This document shows positions 1 to 5,798 of a stretch of 8,163 nt of DNA, one piece after another. The DNA lies in the NCBI GenBank assembly GCA_002726865.1, contig PBSW01000038.1, positions 1-8,163 on the forward strand, in the 5' to 3' direction. The DNA comes from Candidatus Bathyarchaeota archaeon (GTDB lineage: Archaea > Thermoproteota > Bathyarchaeia > TCS64). The notes beneath the pieces were generated by a model. It was not told the DNA's origin. It saw only the letters and a list, made by a program, of their open reading frames with translations, and made no database searches. The translations under genes and the position numbers were made by a program. The number at the start of each line of letters is the position of its first letter. Positions within the stretch are counted from its first letter, which is position 1.

Positions 1-1
1 A

Positions 2-151
2 ACCGATGGTAGTCAAAACTTCGTTGGAGCTATTCGCACTGCGCTAGGCACCTGCGGGGCACTTACTATCCAAGAAATGCACCAGGCTGAGATGGTCATT
101 GCTCCGTCAATAACCACTGAAGGCAAATCATGGCAGTTTTCTCAATCATAA
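2..151 (+). CDS. IMP dehydrogenase-family protein (GuaB3-like), C-terminal 49 residues
   Basis: Partial gene entering from the left edge; the frame starting at base 2 is open to the TAA at 149-151. The visible tail contains NFVGAIRTALGTCGALTIQEM, which matches the closing part of the IMPDH/GMP-reductase barrel (a G-x-R-x-x-x-G/A-x-CG element followed by an 'EM/EF' helix). The last stretch, AEMVIAPSITTEGKS, resembles the end of the GuaB3 group, IMPDH-related proteins common in Actinobacteria, Cyanobacteria and Chloroflexota, better than the ends of classical GuaB. Classical IMPDH oxidises IMP to XMP with NAD in guanine synthesis; the role of GuaB3 proteins is less settled. The catalytic cysteine loop and any CBS domains lie outside the window, so the subgroup cannot be fixed. 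The next gene follows after 63 bases on the same strand. Confidence 0.75.
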   Translation, partial: TDGSQNFVGAIRTALGTCGALTIQEMHQAEMVIAPSITTEGKSWQFSQS

Positions 152-214
152 CGGCTGTGGAATACTGGCTCCTGAATTTAACCGGAGAACTAAGTGGCAC
201 GCGGAGCAATGTAA

Positions 215-1459
215 ATGCTACATAAACTATCGCTGGGAACGGCCAATATTGATAAGTACCGCGCAGTCGAAACCAGTGAGACTATTGATACACTCATCAG
301 CCTAGGAGAGGAACTAAAAGGATTACGGGTGTGCCATATCAACTCCACGCCATTTGGTGGAGGAGTGGCGGAAATGCTTGTGTGCCATATCCCTCTAGCT
401 CGCTCCTTAGGTATTGAAGTCGATTGGCAGATTATACGAGGCGACCGTCGCTTCTTTACCATTACCAAAGGATTGCACAATGCCTTACAAGGTGCTCCGT
501 TTGAAGATATTAACAAGGAAAACATAATAAAAGTATACCAGAATAACAATTTAGCCAATGCCCGCGAACTTGATCCCAATTATGATGTTTTCATAGTGAA
601 TGACCCTCAGCCAGCCGCCCTGCGCCACTATCTATCGCAGAACAAAGCCAAATGGATATGGCGTTGCCATGTAGATAGCGCACAGCCAGATAAGGCAGTG
701 TGGAACTTCCTGCGCCCCTACATTGAAGAATATGACGCCGCTGTTTTTACTACCAAGGAGTTTATCCCTAAAGACCTTGAACTAGCAAAAATTGTAACCA
801 TGGCTCCAGCTATCTGCGCCTTCAGCTCCAAAAATATGTTCATCAAGAGGAATGTATGCCGAGAACTGGTGGAGAACCTAGGCTTTGATACTAATCGTCC
901 GCTAATTACCCAGGTATCCCGCTTTGACCGCTGGAAAGACCCGTTTGGTACCATAGCCGCCTACAAATTAGCCAAGAGGAAAATACCCGGGCTCCAGCTA
1001 GCCCTAGTCGGCTCTTTTGCTCCAGACGACCCTGAGGGATGGGATCTGCACGCCGCTATTAGCGACGAAGCTAACAAAGATGATGACATCTTCGTCTTCT
1101 CTAACTTGACCGGAGTAGGCAGCATGGAGGTCAATGCCTTTCAGAGAGCCAGTGACGTGATCGTTCAGAAGTCAATCAGAGAAGGCTTTGGTCTGGTGGT
1201 AGCCGAGGCGTTATGGAAAGAAACGCCAGTAATAGCCGGTAACGCTGGGGGTATCCCTCTACAAATGACTGGTAAGCTTAGCGACTACCTGGTCAATAGT
1301 GTGGAGGAATGTGCAGAGAAAATAGTCTATCTCCTGGAAAATCCAGCAGTTAGTCGCAAATTAGGTAAGATAGGTAAAGAGACTGTAAGGCAGAACTTCC
1401 TTTTCCCCAGGCTAATTAAAGATGAACTCAAACTAATAAAAAGTCTGGTCGGGAAATAA
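215..1459 (+). CDS. treT: Trehalose synthase TreT-type, GT4 glycosyltransferase
   Basis: A 414-residue GT-B protein of family GT4. TreT enzymes transfer glucose from a nucleotide sugar (ADP- or UDP-glucose) to free glucose, giving trehalose in one reversible cytosolic step. Visible signatures: the N-terminal glycine-rich loop STPFGGGVAEM (about residues 44-54), hallmark of this subgroup; VNDPQP (128-133); WRCHVD (149-154); the donor-side element QVSRFDRWKDPFG (233-245) with basic residues R237 and K241; and the GT4 E-x7-E motif, E323 and E331 in SIREGFGLVVAEALW. Length is normal for the family. The start is fixed: a TAA at 212-214 sits in frame immediately before the ATG, and a GGAG at 203-206 gives 8-base spacing. 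No trehalose transporter, OtsA/OtsB or TreZ/TreY gene lies nearby. The stop abuts the stop of the opposing gene with no base between. Strict sugar-donor preference cannot be read from sequence. Confidence 0.9.
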   Translation: MLHKLSLGTANIDKYRAVETSETIDTLISLGEELKGLRVCHINSTPFGGGVAEMLVCHIPLARSLGIEVDWQIIRGDRRFFTITKGLHNALQGAPFEDINKENIIKVYQNNNLANARELDPNYDVFIVNDPQPAALRHYLSQNKAKWIWRCHVDSAQPDKAVWNFLRPYIEEYDAAVFTTKEFIPKDLELAKIVTMAPAICAFSSKNMFIKRNVCRELVENLGFDTNRPLITQVSRFDRWKDPFGTIAAYKLAKRKIPGLQLALVGSFAPDDPEGWDLHAAISDEANKDDDIFVFSNLTGVGSMEVNAFQRASDVIVQKSIREGFGLVVAEALWKETPVIAGNAGGIPLQMTGKLSDYLVNSVEECAEKIVYLLENPAVSRKLGKIGKETVRQNFLFPRLIKDELKLIKSLVGK

Positions 1460-2239
1460 TTATACATCTTCATCTTCTTCAACTGCTGCATCCTTCTCTC
1501 TACCAATATAAGGTAGCAAAACCCCCGTCTTATCCTGCTTGCGTGATGATGGGAGAACAAGTTTATCAATTGCCTGGCGCAACTCTTTTAATACCCCAGT
1601 GGGTTGTCCAGCTCCTACATCTACTACCACGCCACCCACCCCACCGTCCCATAGTGCCTGAAGCTCTTCAGTTGTCACATTCGATAGAACAGACACTAAT
1701 AAGGGCTTAGTCAGCAAACTGGCAAAGCGCCGAAAGAGCATAAGATGATGCCAAGTAAGTAAATGGCCTCCTTCCTGTTCACCGGCAACAAACACCGCAT
1801 CTACCGGCAGCTCATTTATTACCCTCAACAAACCTTCGCTAAGTGATGCATCTACCTGCAAAATTTTACCTACTTCATCACCTTGAAGTATTGTCAGTGA
1901 GGTATCAGCTGCCGGAAAAACCACAAAATCGCAGCCAGCCTTCACTAGCTGTTTCATTCCTTCCCTTCCCCCATCCCTCAGCCATCCACCCCATGGAATG
2001 CCAGACACAGCCTTAGATATTTCTTGAATGGTCTTGGCCCCTGAAGTAAAACCGGAAACCGGCAATAACCCAGTATCAGCCCCAGCCACATAATCGGCCA
2101 CATCACTAACCTCCGCCTGAGCTAAACTAGCCACGAGCTGTATTTTTGGCTTCGGCGAGACTGCCTTGGCTGCTTTAAACCCCATAGTCTGAGACTCAAC
2201 CTGTGAAACCCGGTTTAATTGATCAATGAATTTACTCAT
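1460..2239 (-). CDS. Unrecognised protein of TIM-barrel character
   Basis: A 259-residue cytosolic protein without signal peptide or membrane segment. I do not recognise a named family. It shows a regular beta/alpha rhythm: short hydrophobic strands each followed by a helix, such as KIQLVASL (32-39), GADTGLLPVSG (53-63), GCDFVVFPA (102-110), VDAVFVAGEQEGG (146-158), KPLLVSVLS (178-186) and VGGVVVDVGAG (201-211). This is the pattern of a (beta/alpha)8 barrel, and the glycine-rich last strand resembles a phosphate-binding loop. No set of catalytic residues can be assigned. The C-terminus ends in an acidic tail, AAVEEDEDV. The ATG at 2239 is preceded on this strand by GAGGG (2248-2252) at 8-base spacing. 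It converges on treT with zero intergenic bases. Upstream of it lies an insertion-sequence scar, so its original promoter region may have been altered. Confidence 0.75.
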   Translation of the reverse strand: MSKFIDQLNRVSQVESQTMGFKAAKAVSPKPKIQLVASLAQAEVSDVADYVAGADTGLLPVSGFTSGAKTIQEISKAVSGIPWGGWLRDGGREGMKQLVKAGCDFVVFPAADTSLTILQGDEVGKILQVDASLSEGLLRVINELPVDAVFVAGEQEGGHLLTWHHLMLFRRFASLLTKPLLVSVLSNVTTEELQALWDGGVGGVVVDVGAGQPTGVLKELRQAIDKLVLPSSRKQDKTGVLLPYIGREKDAAVEEDEDV

Positions 2240-2260
2240 CTATCCGTCCCTCTACTTAAA

Positions 2261-2302
2261 ATCATACCGCCAGCATCGTTGCTTCTTGAGTTATAGCTCA
2301 AG
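2261..2302 (-). promoter_or_regulatory. Possible promoter and dyad in front of the minus-strand gene
   Basis: On the minus strand a TATGAT hexamer (2266-2261) lies about 22 bases before the ATG and could serve as a -10 box; no good -35 is seen. A dyad CTTGAG-N6-CTCAAG at 2285-2302 covers the place where a -35 would sit, so it could be an operator. The evidence is sequence shape only. It is the last native-looking DNA before the insertion-sequence end at 2321. Confidence 0.25.
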
Positions 2303-2320
2303 TGAGTGCCTTCATACTAC

Positions 2321-2332
2321 TGACCTGCCCCC
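2321..2332. repeat. IS3-type terminal inverted repeat, single surviving copy
   Basis: TGACCTGCCCCC on the plus strand starts with TG (CA on the transposase-reading strand), as IS3-family ends do, and it lies just 5 bases past the transposase stop codon. I found no convincing inverted partner (GGGGGCAGGTCA on the plus strand) elsewhere in the window, which fits a one-ended remnant. Confidence 0.65.
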
Positions 2333-2337
2333 GTTAG

Positions 2338-2466
2338 TTAGTCCACATTCAGAGTTGGTGTTGCCGTTATTATTGCCTCTGGAACAGACGGGCGATAGCG
2401 TAAAACACCGCGTGGCTGAGCCTGATTATACTCCCTCCGCCATACCTCGGTCAATATCTTTGCATC
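2338..2466 (-). pseudogene. IS3-family transposase (OrfB), C-terminal fragment
   Basis: Reading the minus strand from 2466 down to the TAA at 2340-2338 gives DAKILTEVWRREYNQAQP, then RYRPSVPEA and a short tail ending in LNVD. IS3-group OrfB proteins close with a very characteristic block of the form AK-L-E-WRREYN-x-x-RPHSxLGYRPPAPEA. The fragment keeps WRREYN and YRP-x-x-PEA, but residues normally invariant in the block are replaced (R to Q, H to R, S to G, G to R), which signals decay by point mutation as well as truncation. The family's integrase core with its DDE triad is gone. In the same frame upstream of 2466 the similarity stops, and a TAA occurs at about 2502. Confidence 0.8.
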
Positions 2467-2657
2467 ATTGATGCTGATGCGTGGCGCTAAGCCACAAGGT
2501 TATATCTGATGCTCTAGGGCATACCAACGTAGCCTTTACAATGAACACGTACAGTCTTATAATTGAGGGGATGCAAAGTGATGCTATAGCGTTACTCGAC
2601 GAAGTGCTACCCCCAGGCATAAACGGGATGAAAAATAAAATTACATCGCCAAATTAG
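2459..2657 (+). pseudogene. Tyrosine recombinase (phage-type integrase), frameshifted C-terminal remnant
   Basis: The plus strand encodes FASLMLMRGAKPQ (2459-2497); then, after one extra base at about 2498, it continues in the next frame as VISDALGHTNVAFTMNTYS (2499-2555) and a tail to the TAG at 2655-2657. Tyrosine recombinases end with HxxRHTFAS-hydrophobic-G-x-P-x-x-V-x-x-x-LGH-x-x-x-x-T-x-x-x-Y. Here the LGH histidine (CAT, 2520-2522) and the candidate nucleophile tyrosine (TAC, 2550-2552) are both present. The HxxR box would fall just before 2459 and is garbled, and the N-terminal arms and first catalytic arginine are missing, replaced by the IS3 fragment. The protein cannot be functional. 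Position next to tRNA-Thr suits an element that used the tRNA locus. I am confident of the family; subgroup unknown. Confidence 0.85.
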
Positions 2658-2685
2658 CGTCAAATTGACACTGAAGTGTCGCTAA
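2654..2685. repeat. Nested dyads overlapping the tRNA promoter
   Basis: TTAGCG (2654-2659) is complementary to CGCTAA (2680-2685), and inside it GACAC (2667-2671) pairs with GTGTC (2676-2680) around TGAA. The inner dyad overlaps the -35 hexamer and the spacer of the tRNA promoter, and the outer arm includes the recombinase stop codon. It could be an operator, a leftover att-arm site, or the old terminator of the recombinase gene, though no T-run follows. Only the symmetry is seen. Confidence 0.4.
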
Positions 2686-2693
2686 AATAAGAT
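2665..2693 (+). promoter_or_regulatory. Sigma70-type promoter for tRNA-Thr
   Basis: A perfect -35 hexamer TTGACA (2665-2670) is followed after exactly 17 bases by TAAGAT (2688-2693), a 4-of-6 match to TATAAT. Transcription would begin near 2700, about 8 bases before the mature tRNA 5' end, the usual distance for a tRNA gene. It starts 8 bases after the recombinase stop codon, so it is outside the older coding remnant. Confidence 0.75.
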
Positions 2694-2707
2694 GTTTAGT
2701 CTCGTAT

Positions 2708-2779
2708 GCCAGCGTAGCTCAGGGGTAGAGCAGCGGTTTCGTAAACCGCTGGCCGTCAGTTCGAATCTGACCGCTGGCT
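2708..2779 (+). tRNA. tRNA-Thr, anticodon CGT
   Basis: A full 72-base cloverleaf. Acceptor arm GCCAGCG (2708-2714) pairs with CGCTGGC (2772-2778); D stem GCTC/GAGC (2717-2720/2728-2731); anticodon stem GCGGT/ACCGC (2733-2737/2745-2749) with loop TTCGTAA, putting anticodon CGT at 2740-2742 for codon ACG; five-base variable loop; T stem GTCAG/CTGAC with loop TTCGAAT (2760-2766). G1-C72 and C2-G71 are the known threonyl identity pairs. CCA is not encoded, and the discriminator base is T (2779) instead of the more usual A for bacterial tRNA-Thr. A dedicated promoter lies just upstream. Confidence 0.96.
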
Positions 2780-2790
2780 TTCTGAATTCA

Positions 2791-2813
2791 AAATACCCCA
2801 AAAGGAGGTTTTT
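2791..2813 (+). terminator. Weak candidate terminator after tRNA-Thr
   Basis: ACCCC (2795-2799), an AAAA loop and GG-A-GGT (2804-2809) form a five-pair stem with one bulged A, followed by a run of five T (2809-2813); AAA at 2791-2793 can pair with part of the T-run. The stem is short, so this is only a candidate for ending the tRNA transcript. Confidence 0.35.
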
Positions 2814-2940
2814 GAGCGCATAGAATCAGATGGGATAGCCCACTTAAAATCGAAACTACATTGGCCAAGCGCAAAGCATCCTTTCCGACAAAAGTCGTAT
2901 ACATCAAAATCAGATATTGTTATCCTAAGAGTAGTACTTC

Positions 2941-2950
2941 AGGAGGTGAT
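2941..2950 (+). promoter_or_regulatory. Very strong ribosome binding site that fixes the metF start
   Basis: AGGAGGTGAT is a ten-base match to the complement of the usual 3' end of bacterial 16S rRNA. It lies the right distance from GTG at 2955 (8 bases after AGGAGG) and would overlap the alternative GTG at 2946, ruling that one out. Confidence 0.85.
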
Positions 2951-2954
2951 AACC

Positions 2955-3857
2955 GTGAAGATAAGAGACTTCATTGCCAAGGAAAGAACCATCCTTTCGT
3001 TCGAATTCTTCCCACCCAAGACTAAGGAAGACGAAGACCATCTGTTTGAGACGATAAGAAAGTTGGAATCTTTTACACCTAACTTCGTATCGGTTACGTA
3101 TGGTGCTGGTGGTGGAACGCAGAAAAACACGAGACATGTGGTAAAACGCATCAAAGAAGAAACATCGCTGACGCCAATGGCACACTTGACCTGCATCGGC
3201 CAACACCAGGAGGAACTCACAGGCATCCTTAGCGACTTCACAGCCACGGGAATCGAAAATATCCTGGCTCTCAGGGGAGACCCCCCCGAAGAGACAACCG
3301 GACGCGCTCCCAAGGATAGACCTTGCTATGCCAAGGACCTGGTACGGCTAGCAGCTTCCTTTAATGCTTTCTCCATCAGGGTGGCAGTGTATCCGGAAGG
3401 CCACTTTGAATCCCCTAATCTTGGTGTAGATATGGTCTACACCAAAGAGAAGATTGATGCCGGGGCTGACTTTGCTATCACCCAGATGTTCTTCGATAAC
3501 CGTTACTTCTACCAATTCATGGAGAGGGCAGACCAGGCTGGGATACGCGTCCCCGTTATTCCCGGTATCATGCCCATCACCAACATAGAGAAGGTAAAGA
3601 GGTTCAGCCAGATGTGTGGCGCTACTCTACCGGCGCACCTTGTCGAGCGAATGGAGGCAGCAGCCTCTCCATCGGAAGCCCGAAAGATCGGCATAGACTT
3701 TGCCATAAAGCAATGCGAAAACCTGTGGGAAAACGGAGTCCGCTATTTCCATTTTTATACGATGAATAGTTCCAAGGCAGTGGCTGAGATTCTGCACGGT
3801 CTCGACTTAGGGCAGGGTAGCAATCGCCACTTTCCCACTGCAGAGGAATCAATATAG
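2955..3857 (+). CDS. metF: Methylenetetrahydrofolate reductase
   Basis: A 300-residue TIM-barrel flavoprotein that reduces 5,10-methylene-THF to 5-methyl-THF, for methionine synthesis or, in anaerobes with the Wood-Ljungdahl pathway, as the last step of the methyl branch. From the chosen start the protein opens MKIRDFIAKERTILSFEFFP; the SFEFFPPKT block with its catalytic-type glutamate, VSVTYGAGGG, AHLTCIG, NILALRGDPP, YPEGH, DFAITQMFFD and PVIPGIMPI are all family landmarks in the expected order. Length matches bacterial MetF catalytic units, with no C-terminal regulatory extension. GTG start, fixed by the strong Shine-Dalgarno site at 2941. An FmdE-domain gene follows after 58 bases. No MetV-like zinc partner or methyltransferase is in the window, so the electron donor (NADH, ferredoxin or a complex) is unknown. 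Confidence 0.96.
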   Translation: MKIRDFIAKERTILSFEFFPPKTKEDEDHLFETIRKLESFTPNFVSVTYGAGGGTQKNTRHVVKRIKEETSLTPMAHLTCIGQHQEELTGILSDFTATGIENILALRGDPPEETTGRAPKDRPCYAKDLVRLAASFNAFSIRVAVYPEGHFESPNLGVDMVYTKEKIDAGADFAITQMFFDNRYFYQFMERADQAGIRVPVIPGIMPITNIEKVKRFSQMCGATLPAHLVERMEAAASPSEARKIGIDFAIKQCENLWENGVRYFHFYTMNSSKAVAEILHGLDLGQGSNRHFPTAEESI

Positions 3858-3915
3858 AGATCCTCCCGACTAACAGGTGAATTACCAATCCAGTTGAGGG
3901 TGTGGTGAGGAGATT

Positions 3916-4578
3916 ATGAATGACATCTTCCGGGACACTCTGAAACGAGTCAAACCCATCAGATTCCGCGAGCCGCTGGCGGAAACACTGGGAGCGTTGA
4001 AAGAAGAAGGTGCTCTAGATTATCATTTCATTGATGTAGTCAAGATGTCCGGGCATGCTTGCCCTACTGTCTCGGCTGCCTACTTGTGCTGCCAGACGGC
4101 TCTGGAGAAACTTTACGGCGACACAATCCCTGTCAGAGGTGAAATTGCGGTTACCGTTTATGGAGAGCCTGACGAAGGAGTATATGGAGTCATGGCTCAA
4201 GTATTCAGCTTTCTAACTGGCGCCGCTGCGGCGACAGGCTTCAAAGGGCTGGGGCACAGGTTCAAGAGAAAGGGTTTATTAAAATTTCACTCAGAAAAAG
4301 TTGACCTAGAAGCCCTGTGTTTTGAGTTCAGAAGGCTGGATAACGATAAGGCGGTGCTGGTCAGGTTTTACCCCCAGCGGATTCCTTTCCCAGAAGAGAA
4401 GGCAAAGCAACTCAGTCATCTGCTACAACCAGCAATTTGGGATGCAGCTACAGAGGATGAAATGAAGCAGTTTCAGGGACTCTGGATGGAAAAGGTGGAG
4501 CATATGCTCCTCAAAAGAGATGGAACTGAGAGATGGCTACAACTAGAAGAGAGAAGAGGTCAAAATGAACGCAGCTAA
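3916..4578 (+). CDS. FmdE-domain protein
   Basis: A 220-residue soluble protein with the FmdE fold, named after a gene in the molybdenum formylmethanofuran dehydrogenase operon of methanogens. The marker is SGHACPTVSAAYLCCQTALE (residues 45-64): G46-H47-x-C49-P50 corresponds to the family's GHxCPG metal site, here with threonine in place of the following glycine. A second conserved-looking stretch, GEPDEGVYGVMAQVFSFLTG (83-102), follows. The zinc-ribbon that many FmdE proteins carry at the C-terminus is absent; the tail is charged and helical. FmdE proteins occur in many bacteria lacking formylmethanofuran chemistry, and their reaction is not known. Position after metF suggests a one-carbon or metal/redox role. 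ATG with GAGG at 3907-3910. Its last 14 bases overlap the next gene, so the two are likely translated together. Confidence 0.8.
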   Translation: MNDIFRDTLKRVKPIRFREPLAETLGALKEEGALDYHFIDVVKMSGHACPTVSAAYLCCQTALEKLYGDTIPVRGEIAVTVYGEPDEGVYGVMAQVFSFLTGAAAATGFKGLGHRFKRKGLLKFHSEKVDLEALCFEFRRLDNDKAVLVRFYPQRIPFPEEKAKQLSHLLQPAIWDAATEDEMKQFQGLWMEKVEHMLLKRDGTERWLQLEERRGQNERS

Positions 4579-5575
4579 AACAATTGATGTGAGGGGACTA
4601 GACCATGCTGAGAAGGAAGCCCTGATTTTCCCCGGTGTTGAAGCTCTCAAAGACAAAGAGACGTTAAGAATTGTTGTCGAGTTCAATCCGGTACCTATGG
4701 TCTACTTGCTGAAAGCACAGGACAATTTGGATATTTCTTATGAAAAGGATGGTCCTGATGAGTGGATTCTGCGGGTGACCAAGGGTAGTGCGCAGGAAGA
4801 CCAAAAAGGACAGTTCAAAGAACTATTAACCCAATTAGGGGCAGGGGAGACGTCGCCGGATGTCAAAGAGAAAGCGAGAACACTTCTTCAGCAAGTTGAT
4901 GCCAAGGCCCTAGGAGTTTTGGAGCAGGAACTGATCCGGGAAGGCGTTTCCCATGAGGATATCAGGAGGAACTTATGCGATATCCACCTCGAAGTTCTGA
5001 GGGATAGCCTTGTTGCCAAGAGAACGGAGGTTTCAGCACCGCACCCGGTGCATACCTTCATGCAGGAGCATGAAATCATCCTCGACAGTTTAAGAGAGCT
5101 GGGCTCTTTAGCCGGCAGACTAAGAGAGATGAACAGTTTTGACGGCATGGGAGAAGACCTGAAAAAACTAGAGGATATTGCCCATCACCTGGTGGAAACG
5201 GAAAGCCATCACCAACGTGAAGAAGATGTTCTTTTCCCAGAATTAGCAAAACACGATATCGTTGAGCCCCCCGAGATCATGAAGATGGATCACGCGGAGT
5301 TCAGAAAAAGGAAACAGGAGCTGTACCAGCTTTCTCATCGTCCCCGAGAGCATGACTTCAGTAAATTCAAAGCAAGGGTCATTGAACTAGGGGAATATCT
5401 TGCTAGAGAACTGGAAAGCCACATCTTCAAGGAAGACAACATCCTCTATCAGATCGCCCTCCAGGTACTGATCCCGGAGGAATGGGAAAGAATCAAAAGG
5501 ATCTGCGACGAGCTGGGATATTGCTGCTTTACCCCGGAAGACCAAAAGGAGAAGGGGAAAGAAAGAAAAGGTTGA
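4565..5575 (+). CDS. DUF2249-DUF438-hemerythrin (HHE) protein
   Basis: A 336-residue three-part protein. Residues 6-73 are a DUF2249 domain (TusA/SirA-like fold; DVRGLDHAEK start, NPVP at 41-44); it lacks the Cys-Pro motif of true TusA sulfur carriers. Residues 82-150 are DUF438, ending LCDIHLEVLRDSL. Residues 160-325 are a hemerythrin four-helix bundle with likely di-iron ligands H163, H169, H215/H216, E219/E220, H243 and H286 plus E290, in the order expected (HPVHTFMQEHE, HHQREEDVLFP, MDHAEF, ESHIFKED). The tail GYCCFTP (318-324) is typical of DUF438-linked hemerythrins. Related proteins bind O2 or NO, or repair iron centres (YtfE/ScdA type); the ligand here is unproven. ATG at 4565 has GAGG at 4556-4559 and overlaps fmdE by 14 bases. 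Soluble, cytosolic. Confidence 0.88.
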   Translation: MNAAKTIDVRGLDHAEKEALIFPGVEALKDKETLRIVVEFNPVPMVYLLKAQDNLDISYEKDGPDEWILRVTKGSAQEDQKGQFKELLTQLGAGETSPDVKEKARTLLQQVDAKALGVLEQELIREGVSHEDIRRNLCDIHLEVLRDSLVAKRTEVSAPHPVHTFMQEHEIILDSLRELGSLAGRLREMNSFDGMGEDLKKLEDIAHHLVETESHHQREEDVLFPELAKHDIVEPPEIMKMDHAEFRKRKQELYQLSHRPREHDFSKFKARVIELGEYLARELESHIFKEDNILYQIALQVLIPEEWERIKRICDELGYCCFTPEDQKEKGKERKG

Positions 5576-5798
5576 TCTAGACTTAAGGGAGCTAATGCCT
5601 TTCGAGAGGCACGAACTAATCTTCCAAAAGTAGGATGCGTTGCAGCCAGAGAAGACGCTAAGAATCATAAATGACTATGTCCCTCTTATGTACAGCGCTA
5701 GAGATACCGAACGCAACAACGCCAGAGTGCTGGATGAAGGAGTTGCCTTGAGCGTGAAAGATGAAGGTAAAAAGTGGCCAGACTGTTTGACAGGCTAA
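5571..5798 (+). pseudogene. Decayed stand-alone DUF2249 gene with in-frame amber codon
   Basis: Between the hemerythrin gene and ygbA one frame reads DLDLRELMPFERHELIFQK, then TAG (5631-5633), then DALQPEKTLRIINDYVPLMY and a less conserved part with VLDEG and SVKDEG, ending at TAA 5796-5798. DUF2249 domains have the form D-R-x-L-P-P-x-ERH-x-LIF-x-x-F-DAL-x-x-G-E-x-L-x-x-x-ND-H-D-P-x-PL. The match runs straight through the stop, which sits where an aromatic residue (usually F) is expected. The NDHDP-x-P segment is about two residues short, and a tryptophan expected before SVK is leucine (TTG at 5748). No ATG or GTG opens the frame; AAG at 5568 occupies a position where a start would have good spacing to AAGGGG. 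All this fits a recently decayed gene. The ygbA ribosome binding site and start lie inside its 3' end. Confidence 0.75.

Larger units (their letters stand above)
2321..2466 (-). mobile_element. One-ended remnant of an IS3-family insertion sequence
   Basis: This stretch holds the 3' end of an IS3-type element read on the minus strand: the last 42 codons or so of its transposase (2338-2466), a short tail and a terminal inverted repeat at 2321-2332. The rest of the element, including its other terminus and the catalytic DDE region, is absent; DNA on the right changes abruptly into tyrosine recombinase sequence of the opposite strand at about 2459-2466. No target-site duplication can be tested because the other end is missing. 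With the recombinase remnant it explains most of the 468-base gap between the TIM-barrel gene and tRNA-Thr. Confidence 0.75.

Noticed and set aside
190..579. 129-codon minus-strand frame over treT
   Set aside because: Shadow of a clearly coding plus-strand gene, with low-complexity serine-rich translation.
2425..2454. Minus-strand TTGACC-18-TATAAT promoter with a 180-base leader (possible riboswitch) for the barrel gene
   Set aside because: The TATAAT is formed by the EYNQ codons of the IS3 transposase remnant, and the leader is the IS tail. Chance match in former coding DNA is more likely, although it could still fire.
2226..2471. 81-codon plus-strand open frame
   Set aside because: It lies antisense to the transposase remnant and the IS end, has no ribosome binding site and resembles nothing.
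2461..2590. Recurring TGATGC hexamers as a repeat array
   Set aside because: Copies are unevenly spaced and are explained by codons of the recombinase remnant; there is no CRISPR-like regularity.
2801..2823. AAAGGAGGT followed by TTG and a three-codon frame, a possible leader peptide
   Set aside because: The spacing to TTG is only 3 bases and the frame stops at once; the same bases fit a weak terminator better.
2783..2945. Open frame running from tRNA-Thr into metF
   Set aside because: No usable start codon, and the sequence matches no MetF extension; the strong ribosome binding site marks the true start.
2946..2948. GTG at 2946 as the metF start
   Set aside because: It overlaps the AGGAGG site; GTG at 2955 has ideal spacing and begins the MKIRDFI sequence expected for MetF.
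5631..5633. TAG read as pyrrolysine or by suppression
   Set aside because: DUF2249 is not a family known to carry pyrrolysine, no start codon is present, and other diagnostic residues are lost as well.
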